Shown piece by piece: positions 18,632 through 31,083 of a stretch of 64,000 nucleotides of DNA. This DNA comes from Ecdyonurus torrentis (taxonomy: Eukaryota > Arthropoda > Insecta > Ephemeroptera > Heptageniidae), in assembly GCA_949318235.1 (NCBI GenBank), contig OX439137.1, forward strand, positions 2,656,795 through 2,720,794. Direction: 5' to 3'. A program made the translations under genes and the position numbers. Each line of letters opens with the position of its first letter. The first letter of the stretch is position 1. Under the pieces are notes generated by a model. It saw only the letters and a program-made list of their open reading frames with translations. It did not search any database and was not told the DNA's origin.

Positions 18632-18863
18632 ATGTATAGCAACGAAGCTGAAGATAACGTAAGGCATCGACTGCGCATTTCGTGCGTCTGCTGCAAGATT
18701 TAAATCTTTATTTCCGGTATTTTTCACGTTTTGATGGCGGGAAAATATTATCGTGTGTAATTTTTTTTTGAAAAAATGAAATTTTACCGGAAATAGATCG
18801 GAAAAGACGAACGAAATTCGCAGTCGATGCCTTACGTTACCTTCAGCTTCGTTGATGTATAGT
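18632..18863. repeat. Foldback element
   Basis: GATGTATAGCAACGAAGCTG, AACGTAAGGCATCGACTGCG and TATTTCCGGTA recur inverted as TACCGGAAATA, CGCAGTCGATGCCTTACGTT and CTTCGTTGATGTATAG. Confidence 0.85.
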
Positions 18864-18899
18864 ACAAACAATACACCAATGTTGGAATAAAAAAAAATG

Positions 18900-19300
18900 T
18901 TCACATTATTGCCTTGCAAGAGGAGCGCTCTATACAGTCACCCTGTGAATGATGTATTACACAGAGATTTGGACCGAATCAAGATATTACAAAGTGAACT
19001 TAACTCCAGTTCTAGTCGCCGGTACATCCCATATGATCGAGCCTAGATCTCGGGACCTCAAACGAACGACTCTCTAGTACCATCCACAGTAGTATGTCGT
19101 GTACTTGTCTACGTAACGCGTAACAAATATGAGAAAGGCTGGTATTGGCAATTTTAATCCAGACTCTCAGACGGTTTCACTTGTCTACTCCGTAATGTGC
19201 AAGTGTCATTACCTCATTTGTATGCCTTATAATGTACCTACGTGCAAATATCCGTTGCCGTTTTAGCAAAGGTTATCAAAATTTTCTTTCTTTGCTTATA
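18900..19300. other. Non-repetitive stretch, no gene recognised
   Basis: GC-richer than its surroundings (CTAGATCTCGGGACCTCAAA, ACGTAACGCGTAAC), but I found no exon with a convincing frame and both splice sites. Confidence 0.35.
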
Positions 19301-19304
19301 GGCC

Positions 19305-19420
19305 GTTTTCACTCATATCATATTTAAGAGATGCAATTTTGTTGGTCAGGAATACACAGGCCAGCATATAGGAAAAATGTTATTATAATTTTTTTTCAAT
19401 AGCAAACTAACCTGCAATGT
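19305..19420 (+). mobile_element. MITE family I fragment (copy 2)
   Basis: Contains CATATTTAAGAGATGCAATT, TTGGTCAGGAATACACAGGCC and GGAAAAATGTTAT, then breaks off. Confidence 0.7.
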
Positions 19421-19438
19421 AAGCCTTATTTATAGATG

Positions 19439-19778
19439 TTAAAGGAATAGGCCAGAGAAAAACATAAGCATTTACATCACAAAACACTTGATGTGACTTA
19501 CATAAATAACTTTAGTTTGTCTCAAAACCCAACAAAAGCCCCGTGACAGTGCTGATCAGAAATGTCAAATACAACTCGCACAACATTTTCATACTAATTT
19601 TTGCATGTTTCTGACGTCATAAACATGAATTTTCACGTAAATTGCATACTTTACAGTATTTTCACGCTCTCTCGTGGGGCTACATTAACATTCTGGTAAA
19701 AATTGTCATCCGTTTTGAAGATCCTATTTCGTGTTTATTCATTAAAAAGCACATGTTGTTTTATATGGTCTATGGCTA
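19439..19778 (-). mobile_element. MITE family C, copy 4 (near complete)
   Basis: TTAAAGGAATAGGCCAGAG start; CTGACGTCATAAACATG, CACGCTCTCTCGTGGGGCTA and GAAGATCCTATTTCGTG inside; ends GGTCTATGGCT. Confidence 0.9.
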
Positions 19779-20348
19779 TAATGCATTAATTTATTTTTCC
19801 TTAAGAATTTTTACAGACCATAAATAAAATGGCATGAAAGGTTTCTATTTCTAATCAGACTTTAAACTTCTTCTTCGTCTTCTTTTCTTTTTTTTTTTTT
19901 TTTTTTTTAACTCAAGAGTTTTTACATTAAAAAAATATATAATATATAATGATGTGTAATTAAATATATGTTGTTCTCATTATACAGTACAATACACAAC
20001 ATTTCAATGTGCTTCAAGCTAAATTTCCTAACTAATTACGTTTGTAAACAAGAAAATAAAATCATAATAATAAGTGAGGCAAAATATATTATTTATGTAT
20101 AATTATATTCATAATAATAATAATTACTAATTAGTATTTTGTTTTACAGAATTTTTCAAATGTTTACAGCTGCGTATTTCTATTTTATACATGGAATTAA
20201 GATTTTTTTTTTTTTTTTTTTTTTTACATATTGTGTAATCGAGTTGCACAATTAAATTGTATAGGTATACTACAGGAAATCTGGAAAAATAAATTCCCTA
20301 AAATAGTTTTAAGATATATTATAAGAACAAAAATTTGAGGAATATTAG

Positions 20349-20657
20349 TATAGGGTGTATGCGAATGACGTCACATTTATTGCACTTGGAGGCCATACTG
20401 GAGTAGTGAATAACATTGCTCAGCATAGGACAAACCTCGTTTAAGCCATTTTTCTTTGGGAAATCAGTTAATTTTTTGTTATTGTTATTTTTCTCACATA
20501 ATTGAGATACTAATTCAACATATTTACAACATCAATGCTCTCAAATATATTGCATAGTATTTTTAAACTGGCAAAATGATTTACTTTCCTATGCCACCCA
20601 TGTTATTGAGTTATCCAGCATGGCGTCGACTTTAACATGAATGCAAAGACCCTTATA
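20349..20657 (+). mobile_element. MITE family A, copy 4
   Basis: TATAGGGTGTATGCGAATGA start, CTTGGAGGCCATACTGGAGT, CATGGCGTCGACTTTAACAT near the right end, then ACCCTTATA. Confidence 0.92.
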
Positions 20658-20902
20658 GTAACGGCCGTTAATTGTCTTTGAATAACAACTCCTTCATACC
20701 AGCTTGGTTATTTATAAATAAATTGTACATTAAATTTTATAATAGTTTATAACTGAACTCATGATAAGATAAGATTCTTTTTCTTTTTTGTTTTCCTACC
20801 TCATTATAGAAGACCTGGAGCTAATTTCTATTTTTTATATTTTTGGTTTTGCAAACAACAAAACATAAATCTCAATTTGTTAGTTTATATAATTAAATTC
20901 AT

Positions 20903-21028
20903 GATTCTCTCTCTGTGTCTGTCTCTGTCTCTCTCTCTTGCTCTCTTTCGATCTCTCTCTCTCTATCTTTCTCTCTCTCTCTTTTCTCTTTCTATCTCTC
21001 CCTCTTGTTCTCTCGCTCTATCTATTTT

Positions 21029-21083
<55 letters not shown>
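20903..21083 (+). repeat. (CT)n microsatellite, first part imperfect
   Basis: Degenerate CT/GT/TTCT to about 21027, then perfect CT to 21083. Confidence 0.95.
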
Positions 21084-21085
<2 letters not shown>

Positions 21086-21450
21086 TATAAGGAACATTGT
21101 AAATGCTTGGAGCTAGCCTTATGCCACAGTAAACATTATTATTTGTTATTATTATTATTTTTTTTTTTTTGCTTTTCTTTTTTTAATCACGTAAAACAAT
21201 ACGTCTAATAGACTTTATTTGAAAATTTCCAGCCTTACTTATTATTGCAGAAGCTTCTTCGTAAAATCACGCAAAACAACATCAACAGACTCTCTCATAA
21301 ATGTTAAAGGATTATAATTAAATTGTTACGGATTATTTACTTACGCAATTCCCCGATAAAGTCTATTTATTTTGCCAAGAAGATTAAATTATATTATAAT
21401 TTTAGAAATAATTGCAAATAAAAATCAATCAACATGTTCTTATTTTCCAG

Positions 21451-21791
21451 TTAAAGCCATAGATCACATAAAACAACATGTGCTTTTTAATAAATAAACA
21501 CGAAATGGGATCTTCAAAACTGAGGACAATTTTTACCAGAATGTTAATGTAGCCCCACGAGAGAGCGTGAAAATACTGTAAAGTATGCAATTTGCGTGAA
21601 AATTCATGTTTATGACGTCAGAAACATGCAAAAATTAGTATGAAAATGTTGTACGGGTTGCATAAATCGAAATTTCTGATCACTGCTACGGAGCTATAGC
21701 TGGGTTTTGATACAAACTAAAGTTATTTATGTAAATCTCTTTAAGTGTTTTGTGATATAAATGCATGTTTTTCTCTGGTCTATTCCTTTAA
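21451..21791 (+). mobile_element. MITE family C, copy 5 (complete)
   Basis: TTAAAGCCATAGATCAC start and CTGGTCTATTCCTTTAA end. ATGACGTCAGAAACATGC in the core. A good reference copy. Confidence 0.92.
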
Positions 21792-22780
21792 GATATAAGA
21801 TTTTATTACGTTCCATGTCTTTACAGAGTAGAACAAGTCATATCACACAATAACAAAACAATAGCATTTAATACAATGACAGTAATTAAAATATTATATA
21901 CAATCAAATCAATTACGCGCGGACATAAAATGGTAAATTAGCAGTATTTCACACCAAAAACATAAAACATTTTCTCAAGCAAGTAATTCTGAACCGATTG
22001 TTTAAAAGATGGATATGTATCGCATTGTCTAACATGATTGGCAGGCAAGAGAGTTATATAAAAGAAGAATACAGTACTCAGGGCCTTAGATAGTCGCTGC
22101 TTCCCCATATATAGTAATTACTATCACACCAGTTGAGAGTGGATGCTGAGGACATTTTTAAACCAGGCAGGATATTTTCTCGTAAACTTTATACATTCAT
22201 AAATAAATATAGATGGTAATGGACAAATATTTAATTCAATAAAATGAGGACACTGGAGCTTGTTCTGTAAAGTAAAGTGAATCTCAACAACAGTGATTGG
22301 CTGACCAACAAAATACGACACATTCATTGGTTGATCTTGTTTTTTGAGCTAACTAAATTGACAAAAATTGAGTCACATGAAGAGCATGGAACTTTTTTGT
22401 GTGGAGTTTCTTTCATTCTTATCAAGTTCAAAGTTCTAAACGAAGAAATAACAATGATCGACCATATGTATAAACGTAGTAAACAGGTAACGAAGTCATA
22501 ATCAGCTGTTATAACAAAGGAACATATCGACACAAAAGTTGCGCCGGAAGTCTGACTTTGCAGAACGAGCTTGGGGGTATAGGTTCTCAAATAAATAGTT
22601 CTAAATGCTCGTTATTGCATAATAAAAACAATCGTCATTGCCCAATTGCCTTCAGTAAATGACTGAAGATGATTTCCAAGAAGGATACAATTAAAAATAA
22701 AATTCTTTCTTATCTAGCAAAATTTATGCTTCAATGACATAAATGCAGCATAAATTACTTTATTTCTTGTAACCCCTCTA
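21792..22780. other. Mostly unique AT-rich DNA, no gene seen
   Basis: Several 60-90 codon frames overlap on both strands at 22124-22590, but none has splice context, a signal peptide or a known motif. Confidence 0.4.
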
Positions 22781-22785
22781 CAGTT

Positions 22786-22940
22786 TGCGCCACTTAAGGA
22801 TGCGACCAATGAGAGAGCGCCTAAAAACTCTCCATTTAGTTAACATTACCCCACCTCCTAGTGACCTTGAGTGCTTGAACGTCTATTGGCTCGTGGCTCG
22901 ATTTCGATTAATCGCAAACATCCTTAGGTGGCACGGACTG
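22786..22940. repeat. Foldback element
   Basis: GCGCCACTTAAGGATG and CCAATGAGAG at the left mirror CTATTGGCTC and CATCCTTAGGTGGCAC at the right. Confidence 0.65.
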
Positions 22941-23486
22941 TACAGTATGTTTAAAATCTTGAGAACTTTCAATATTTTTGATAAATAAAGTAAAAGTTAC
23001 GTAAAACAGTTATTTTTTAATTAAAACTCGAAGTTCATGCCAAATTTCCCTTTCATATTTTGTTTCATATTTAATTGTTACATCTTATTTTAAAGGTATC
23101 TTCTTCTATATTATACCTAACATACTTTGTTGTTATATATACATATTTTTTTGCATGAATAAACTTGTAAAAGTCCTTTTTGTATATAATAACGGTAAGG
23201 TATGATATCATGTATAAGATACTTCAAAATTTACTTCAAGTGGAAGCGATAAAACTTTTTTAACTTAAAAAGAAGCCGTTTAAGTTAGTTATAATTAAAA
23301 CTTGAAACTTGATATCTTTTCAGTTTATGAGAGCTTTTTTTTTTTTTTTTTTTTTTTGCTTCCTTATTTTAATTTTTTTAAAATAATATCATAATTAGAT
23401 TTGTAATTGATATTATTGAGGAAACTTTTATTGATTTGTCTTATCAATGATAATAAGTTTTCTTACTTTCAGTTTTAGCAAAAGAG

Positions 23487-23487
<1 letters not shown>

Positions 23488-23548
<61 letters not shown>
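23488..23548 (+). repeat. (GA)n microsatellite
   Basis: About 30 perfect GA units. Confidence 0.96.
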
Positions 23549-23549
<1 letters not shown>

Positions 23550-23641
23550 ATTATTATATAGATAAATATATAGAGAAGAGAGTTAGATATAGATAAATAG
23601 TAATCTGGAACAGTATGACATACTCGCCAAAATATTAATAT

Positions 23642-23876
23642 GCTATAATGGAGGTTTAAAAAATCATTGAAAATTTTTCTATGGCTTAAAACACTGTAAT
23701 AAAAGTAAAAGTATGTTTATTATTTCTAATGTTACTAAAAAATCGCAAAAAAAAAAAAAAAAATAATAAATAAATAAAAAATAAAGGTTTTTTCCCTATA
23801 AGCGTAACGTTAAATTAGGGAACCCTTAGCTTTCCCCGCGTCTCCCCGCGCGCTAAACCGATAACCTCCATTATGC
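23642..23876. mobile_element. MITE family F, copy 2 (intact)
   Basis: ATAATGGAGGTTTAAAAAAT start and AAACCGATAACCTCCATTAT end; CCCTATAAGCGTAACGTTAA and CCCCGCGTCTCCCCGCGCGC inside. Confidence 0.8.
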
Positions 23877-24360
23877 TAACTTATTTTCAGCAAAATTTGT
23901 TTAATACAACATAATCTATGCTATACTGCATAATAATTATGCTATATAGCATAAATATTATGTTGTTTAGTATAATTGTTTATATCGTTCTAATTTAGTA
24001 TCATTTATGCTATAATGACATAAGTGTAGCATAAATTACGTAATTTATGCTTTCCGTGTATATCTATAAATGGCATTTATGTAAAAAGCAGGTAAGCCAT
24101 AATATACCTTTCAGTGTAGGCCTTTTCAGTATGGACTTCTAATATAAATGATCTGAGGCTTACCAGACCTCAGGCTCAACCCGTTTTCACACTCTTCTGG
24201 CATTTATATAAATATAGAATAAATCATACTAGAATGCAACAACATATAATTTTGCTGTAGAACTGAATATTTCATGCTATAGCAAAGTTATTATGCAGTA
24301 TAGCATGAATAATGTTGTAATGCAAAAATATTGCTGAAAATGAGATAGCATTTTTTTTTT
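23877..24360. repeat. GCATAA-rich dyad cluster, probable AT-rich MITEs
   Basis: Contains repeated dyads such as ACTGCATAATAATTATGC, TATAGCATAAATATTATG and TAGCATAAATTACGTAATTT. Similar motifs occur near 22740, 25650, 35940, 36050, 55590, 57460 and 63370. Confidence 0.55.
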
Positions 24361-24441
24361 TCAGTGTAATGTTTACGTATTTAAATATTCAGTATTTTTG
24401 TACCAAGCATTAAAAGTAACTTTTTTTCCCATGTGCTGATA

Positions 24442-24752
24442 ATAGGGTGGTTTCATTCATGTTAAAGTTGACGCCATAAGCAAGTACTAAATAACATGAA
24501 ATATCGTATGGAAAAATGACACATTTTGCCCAAAAATACTTAGCAATACTATTGAAAGCATTGATGCTGTTAACACGTTGAATTAGATTTCAAGTATATG
24601 CAAGAAAAATAATAATAACCAAAAAAAAAAGCTATAATTTTCCAAAGAAAATAGCCAAAAAATACGTTTGTCCTATGCTGAGCAATGTTATTCATTGCTC
24701 AAGAAAAGCATCAAAAAGCATTCAGAATGACGTCATGCGCACACACTCTATA
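24442..24752 (-). mobile_element. MITE family A, copy 5
   Basis: AATAGGGTGGTTTCATTCAT start, AGTTGACGCCATAAGCAAGT, GAATGACGTCATGCGCACAC end. Confidence 0.9.
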
Positions 24753-25329
24753 TTTTGTCGTAAAAATAGCCTCCTCCCCTTTTTACATAATCGAAGTTAC
24801 TAATAATGTTTTAATATATTTTTTTTCCAATCTATTATTTTATGATAATTTTCTAGCTTACGTCATTTACGTCAATTCAACACTGATATTAATTAATAAA
24901 AAAACAATATTAAACACAATGTTTTTATTAAAAAATTTTATTTATTATTATTATTATAAAGTATTACGTCATTCTCATCAAGCTAAAAATAGAAACAAAA
25001 TAAATACGTAAATATCAAACTCATATTATAATAATTGTTACACTATTTAATTTTATTATTATTGTGTTTTTATCATTTTTATTATTTTACATCAAATTAC
25101 ATGACCTTCAAAACGTATACTTTACGATGTTTTAATAAAATTTAATTAATCTTTAATTTTCTATTAAGAATATTTAATGTTTGCTTTTAAAACTATACAT
25201 TAAATGTGTTTAATATTCAACGCTTAATGTTGGTATAAACAAATTGTTAATGTTACGTCTATATTATGGCATACGATATAGAATTTAATACATTTTTCGT
25301 AATTGTATTCTTAATGACCTTAATACCTT
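24753..25329. other. AT-rich interval, no gene seen
   Basis: Runs of ATT/TTA; a 108-codon frame starting in the preceding MITE has no recognisable content. Confidence 0.5.
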
Positions 25330-25538
25330 TCTTATAAGCAAAGTAGATGCTCCGGGAAAAGATTTGGCCAAGGTCACGCACGTCATATCACCACTTGAAA
25401 CTTTGGTCACCTTATCAGTGACGTAACTGGTGAACGGCATCGTATTGGCTTAGAATCAAGTACAATCTATCGCAAAATGAAATTGAATGCGCGAGTTTTG
25501 TGCTGTGCTCAACCTCTATATTATATAGACCTTGACTT
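25330..25538 (+). mobile_element. MITE family D, copy 2 (left end lost)
   Basis: GATGCTCCGGGAAAAGATTT, GTAACTGGTGAACGGCATCG and GCGCGAGTTTTGTGCTG, ending CTATATTATATAGACCTTGA. Confidence 0.85.
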
Positions 25539-25729
25539 ATAAGGAGAAAGTGGTCGGTGTTTTAAAACTTATTACATTTTATTAAAGAATTAAATTTATG
25601 TAAACAACGATTGTAATATTTGTAATGTGTTGTACTTTATTCATGACGCATTATGCTATACTACATAATAATCATGCTATATAGCATAATTATTATATTG
25701 TACACTACAATAATATGTTCTTAATTAAC

Positions 25730-26029
25730 TATAGGGTGGTTTCATTCGTATTAAAGTTGACGCCATGACTGAGCGCTAAATAACATGGGACGGTATAGGA
25801 AAATGGAACATTTTGCCAGTTTAAAAATACTTCACAATTTTTTTGAGAGCATTGATGCTGTTAACATGTTAAATTAGTACTTCAAGTATGCAAGAAAAAT
25901 AATAATGACAAAAATAGCTAATTTTGCGAAGAAAATAGCCAAAAACTAGGTTTGTCTTATACTGAGCAATGTTATTCATTGCTCAAGAAGAGCATCGAAA
26001 AGCACTCAGAATGACGTCATGCTTACACA
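25730..26029 (-). mobile_element. MITE family A, copy 6
   Basis: TATAGGGTGGTTTCATTCGT start; GAATGACGTCATGCTTACAC near the right end. Confidence 0.9.
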
Positions 26030-26037
26030 TGAGTAGT

Positions 26038-26039
<2 letters not shown>

Positions 26040-26104
<65 letters not shown>
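26040..26104. repeat. (AT)n microsatellite
   Basis: About 32 AT units just right of family A copy 6. Confidence 0.95.
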
Positions 26105-26105
<1 letters not shown>

Positions 26106-26211
26106 CAACATTTCTTGCTCCAGATATTAATGCAACATAAATTACTCAATGTATTTTTCCGTGTGTATGGTTCAAGCATAATTATTATATGTATTTATTT
26201 GTGTACACGGA

Positions 26212-26432
26212 AAAAATTATCTAAAGAGTTCCTTTTTATACATTTTTTATAATAAATATGTTAGATGCATACAAAGTTTTTTAAGATATAAAGAGCTAAC
26301 TTATTACCACTTAAGAAATTAAGTTTATACTAACAAGTTACTGTTTAAACTTTTGTCAACCAAGTTATTGGTTTGTACTGAAGAGTTACTTCTATGTAAC
26401 TGAATAATTTATTAAATTTATGTTTTCAACGT
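26212..26432 (-). mobile_element. MITE family P, copy 2
   Basis: Inverted relative to 7184-7428; AAAGAGTTCC, GTTATTGGTTTGTACTGAAG and AATAATTTATTAAATTTATG are shared. Confidence 0.65.
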
Positions 26433-26729
26433 AAATATAATTAAACCTCAAATATTATATTCAACAGCATCTTTGCATATGATGTATGTACATATATATA
26501 TTTGTGTTAGTTTCCGCGAACCCACTTGACTTGATGACATTGCGTGGTGAAGTAATTGTTATCTCGTGTCAAGTAGAATGTCAGCTCGCGTGCTGGAAGT
26601 GTTTTGTTTGCTCTCTCAAGTAGTCTAAATTATAATATACATACATACCTTTATACATGATATAGAGATATTTTGTATTATATTTTGTTATATAAATATA
26701 CTTCATGCTTTATTAGTTTAGTTTATATA

Positions 26730-27028
26730 TATAGGGTGTGTACGCATGACGTCATTCTGAATGCTTTTTGATGCTCTTCTGGAGCAATGAATAACATTGC
26801 TCAGCATAGGACAAACATAGTTTTGGGCTATTTTCTTTGGAAAATAAGAATTTTTTTTATTATTATATTATAATTTTTGCATACTTGAAACACTGATTCA
26901 AACTGTTAACAGCATCAATGCTCTCAAAAATATAGCGAAGTATTTTTAAAATGTGTCAGTTTCCCATACTGGCCAATGTTATTTAGTGCTCACTTATGGC
27001 GTCGCTTTATATGAATTCACTTTATATA
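26730..27028 (+). mobile_element. MITE family A, copy 7
   Basis: TATAGGGTGTGTACGCATGA start, GACGTCATTCTGAATGC, CATACTGGCCAATGTTATTT, right end GAATTCACTTTATA. Confidence 0.88.
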
Positions 27029-27465
27029 GTTCATAAGGTCGATTTATCTATTTTTAACTATTTTAAATTAAACCTTATAAAAAAGTGGAATTAAGGTCCA
27101 AATTTTGATCGCATATTGTCATGAAATCTGATGTTATTATGTTAGGCCACTTATAAAAAGCCACCACAAATAAGCAGCCAGCATTGCAGCTATTGTGGAG
27201 TACGCAGCCTATTTCTGTTATATATAATTGCATAATATGTTAGGGAATTTTACTGACGTCACAAAAAAAGGGGGATTTCTTTGTGTTTGCTAGAATTTTA
27301 GTTGATTTTATTATGAGATATAAAAAGTTTTCCTATAATATAAAAAAATTAAGTCAAGTTTTCTGTTATCTTTGACTAAATTATGATTTACCTGAAGTTA
27401 GACAGTTTCTATTTTATCTTTCCTTTCTCTCATTAATTAGTTAATTCATTTTCGTTAAAGTAGTG

Positions 27466-27632
27466 TTATTTTTCTCGCACATATACTTGAAACCCTTTAA
27501 TTTAACCTGTAAACAGCATCAATGCTCTCAAAAATATTGCGAAGTACCTTTAAACTAACAGAATGTGTTATTTTTCCATACCGGTCCATGTTATTAACAT
27601 AATATGGTATCGACTTTTATATGAATGCAGTG
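27466..27632 (+). mobile_element. MITE family A, copy 8 (right half only)
   Basis: From TATTTTTCTCGCACATATAC through CATCAATGCTCTCAAAAATA to GTATCGACTTTTATATGAAT. Confidence 0.8.
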
Positions 27633-27900
27633 AGCTGTATTAGTTTAATATATACATGTAAATTTAATTACAAATTGACTTAATGCATGACTCCTTTAAA
27701 GTGCTAAAAAAAAAGTATACCTTATCTTATAAGAAGTATTAAAAAATAAAAATAATAAAAAAATCTTGCACTTTAAGTATTTTTTTTTTATGTTCTAATA
27801 TATTATTGTATTTTTTTTTTTCATGGCAATAAGTTATTAACTTTTTTTTAAATTTATATGCTTGTACAGTACTGTGTGTACCTCTATTGACCTCTATTGA

Positions 27901-28210
27901 ATAGGGTGTATGCGGATGACGTCATATTTAATGAGCTTGGAGGCCATACTGGAGTAGTGAATAACATTGCTGAGTATAGGACAAACTTCGTTTAAACCAA
28001 TTTTCTTTGATCATCACGATTTTCTGTTATTGTTATTATTCTCATACTTGAGTTGAGCTACTAATTCAACATATTTACAGCATCAATGCTCTCAAAAATA
28101 GTGCATAGTGTTTTTTAACTGGCAAAATGAGCTATTTTTCTATGCCTCCCATGTTATTGAGTTATCCAACATGGCGTCGACTTTAACATGATTACATGAA
28201 TGAATAAACC
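27901..28210 (+). mobile_element. MITE family A, copy 9
   Basis: ATAGGGTGTATGCGGATGAC start; GGCGTCGACTTTAACATG at the right; the last bases are degraded. Confidence 0.9.
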
Positions 28211-28261
28211 TTGTAGCATAAACATTGATTTTTTATAATGAGTAAAATGACACTAAATTAT

Positions 28262-28382
28262 AAGGGGTAATTTTATTGCATTCTAAAAGAGTACATTGTC
28301 CTGATTCGATACATATGTGTATTTCAAATATTTGAGTTAATTAAGTATTTTTAATTAAATTTTTGGAAATTCACCCTTTAGG
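28262..28382. mobile_element. MITE family S fragment (copy 2)
   Basis: GGGGTAATTTTATTGCATTC, AGAGTACATTGTCCTGATTC and TTAATTAAGTATTTTTAATT resemble the 55860-56090 copy. Confidence 0.5.
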
Positions 28383-28385
28383 ACA

Positions 28386-29570
28386 TATATTTGGAAACTA
28401 CAATAAATCAAATCTTTTTTTTTTTTTTTTTTTGAGCGAGGGACGGGAAGAAAAATTGTAAAAAATGTCTACAAATATTATCAAGTATTATGTTCATTTA
28501 TTATATTTTAATAATTTACATAGCTTTATAATATATTGATTGTTAAATAATAAAGTGGAAATAATTTACATCAATTAAACATTAAATTAAAATATTTACA
28601 TACTTAAAAAAAGAAAAATTTAGTTATATATTACATGACAAAAGTGAATTTGGCACTTTTTTTTTTTGTTTCTTTAAGGCTCAGGATTTTTTTTATTTAA
28701 TTTTTTGTTTTTAATTTAAAATCATATAAATATAACTTTTTAATTTTTCTTTTTAAATGTTTGTAATCATAAATACAGCAGCGTTTACAAGCGCTTTTTT
28801 TAAAGTAATTTTTTTCATATATAAACCTATTTTACGTGATATTTGAAAACAGTTTTATTAAAAAAAAAATTATATACTTAAGTTTCAAATTAAATTTATA
28901 TGGAAGTAAAAAAATTAGTAATTGAATTTAACATGAGTTTATTACGTTACATATTTTGAACTTAAGATAAAATCAATGGGGAAAAAAAATGTTGCTTTTT
29001 ATATCATGTTTTGCAATCTGTATTTCTTCAATAAATAAAACAGTAATTATTTATAAATTATTTTTTATAGGTTTTTGTAATGAACTATATATATATTTTT
29101 TTAATTTAAGATAATTAATTTTCTGTCTAATAAAACAAGATGTATAACCATTTTAATTACTATAAATAATTTATTATTAATAATAATTTAAAATGATGAA
29201 AATTTAAAAGTAAATATTTTTATATTGTTTTTTCAATAATTGCAATATGATAAATATACATTTTTATGTATTTCTGATTTTTTGAAGAAGAAAAAAAAAA
29301 AAGTAAAATTCTGATATCATAAAAACTAGATATATTTGAATTGAATCAAATTAAATTTAAATTCACAATAATTAAAAATGACATTTTAAAGTACACATTG
29401 TTATTAATGGATTACGTGTTTATTTCATGATGATAAATCACAATATTACAGAAATAAACGAGAAAAAAAAACTTCATACATGCAGTTATAGATATAACTG
29501 GAATACAAGGAAATACAATTGAATAATAAAATGTTACATATTAGATTTTTATTTTATTTATTATTATTAA
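28386..29570. other. Extremely AT-rich interval, no gene seen
   Basis: A and T runs throughout, stops in every frame, no repeat family recognised. Confidence 0.55.
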
Positions 29571-29571
29571 C

Positions 29572-29805
29572 CAAGGTCCATATAATAAAGAGGTTGAGCG
29601 CAGCACAAAACTCGCGCATTCAATTTCATTTTGCGATGGATTGTACTTGGTTCTAAGCCAATACGATACCGTTCACCAGTTACGTCACTGCTTAGGTGAA
29701 CAAAGTTGCAAGTGGTGATATGACGTCTTTGGTGAATTACTTTAAGCTGCGCGGCCTTGGCCAAAACTTGTCCAAGACCATCTAACCTCTTATACATGGA
29801 CCTTG
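29572..29805 (-). mobile_element. MITE family D, copy 3 (complete)
   Basis: CAAGGTCCATATAATAAAGA start and TATACATGGACCTTG end, inverted; CAGTTACGTCACTG and GATATGACGTCTTTGG inside. The 76-codon frame here is the element, not a gene. Confidence 0.9.
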
Positions 29806-29847
29806 ATTATTAACATGTCAATTACTTGTAGATTGTGATCTTTATAT

Positions 29848-30164
29848 TTAAAGACGTAGAACACCTTGAACAAAAAAGTTATGTAATATCCTAACAAACA
29901 TGAAAATCAAAGTTAATTTGGCCGTAGTCATTGATTTTTAATTTATTTTCCATTCACAAAATGACACTGGCGGTCACTGACGTCACAGCTGGCTTGTTTT
30001 ACGCACTCGTAAACCGGGCAAACTGTGACGTCAGTGACCGCCAGTGTCATTTTGTGAATGGAAAATAAATTAGAAATCAATTACTCCGGCCAAATCGACG
30101 TTGATTTTCAGGTTTGTTAGGATATTACACAACTTTTTTTGTCAAAGGTGTTCTACGCCTTTAA
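29848..30164. mobile_element. MITE family H, copy 1 (TTAA-flanked, almost perfect palindrome)
   Basis: TTAAAGACGTAGAACACCTT start and GGTGTTCTACGCCTTTAA end. GGCGGTCACTGACGTCACAG and CTGTGACGTCAGTGACCGCC face each other in the middle. Confidence 0.93.
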
Positions 30165-30169
30165 GAACT

Positions 30170-30799
30170 TTGACAAATAAAATTATTGTATTAGAAGTAA
30201 GAGCTGTCAATAAATTGATATTGATCGTCATTTCATCAACAAAGTAGAAAATAAATTACTTTAAATTTGGCTCAATTATTAATACACATATAACACGTGA
30301 AATAGATTTATATAAAAACACAAAATATTTGCATCAAATAGTTCACAATTTTTGTTTTCTAAACTTCTATTTAATTATTGCTTAATTATTTTCTTTATAG
30401 ATTTTTTTTCACCTAAATATATGAAGCATTTAAAATTAAAATAACTTATTTATTTTTTTTAATAATATAATTTTTTTTTATCTAATTTCATGAGTCTTTT
30501 TTTTTTTAAATGTATTTAAACATTATATAGGCAGCATTTTTAAATATCAACAAAAAATGTAAACAAGCCAAAAAAAATTATAATTGAAATAAAATAGTTA
30601 ATTTTTTAAAACTAATTTCAAAGTTTTCCGAATCAATAGTAAATTTTTTATATAATTTTGAAAATTTTAAATTAATTATGTATTTAATGCTTTTTATTAC
30701 AAATCCAGCCATTTATAATAAAAATACATTTTTATTTGTATTGAAGACTTGCATTTGACAATATCTCATTACATTTTTTGTTCCTCAAAATGCATTTTC
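30170..30799. other. AT-rich interval, no gene seen
   Basis: No open frame or repeat family recognised between two family H copies. Confidence 0.5.
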
Positions 30800-31083
30800 T
30801 TAAAGGCATAGAACACTTTGAAAACAAAACTTGTCTAATATTCAAATATACCTAAATATCAACATTGATTTGGTCGGAGTCATTGATTTCTAATTTATTA
30901 TCAATTCAGAAATTGGCTGATGCGGTTTTATGACGTCACAGCTTACATGCTCGTAAAACAAGCGAGCTGTGACGTCATTGTCCGCACGCACTATTTCGTG
31001 AATGAAAAATAAATTAGAAACCAATGACTCCGACTAAATGAACATTAATATTTGTTGTTGTTTAAGGTGTTCTACGCCTTTAA
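30800..31083. mobile_element. MITE family H, copy 2 (TTAA-flanked)
   Basis: TTAAAGGCATAGAACACTTT start, GGTGTTCTACGCCTTTAA end, TTATGACGTCACAGC and GCTGTGACGTCATTG inside. It lies 168 bases beyond the allatotropin stop codon in the sense of that gene. Confidence 0.92.
30894..30899 (-). promoter_or_regulatory. Candidate poly(A) signal AATAAA for allatotropin
   Basis: Reading on from the allatotropin stop codon on the minus strand, this is the first canonical AATAAA that I find, about 350 bases downstream and inside family H copy 2. Use is inference. Confidence 0.4.

Noticed and set aside
18467..18919. 150-codon minus-strand frame
   Set aside because: It is a Tyr-Ile run from (AT)n fused to foldback sequence.
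22124..22590. Three overlapping frames of 67 to 88 codons on both strands
   Set aside because: Mutually overlapping, no conserved motif, no exon borders; kept only as a note in the interval description.
24685..25011. 108-codon frame
   Set aside because: It begins inside family A copy 5 and continues through AT-rich sequence; no domain, signal peptide or splice support.
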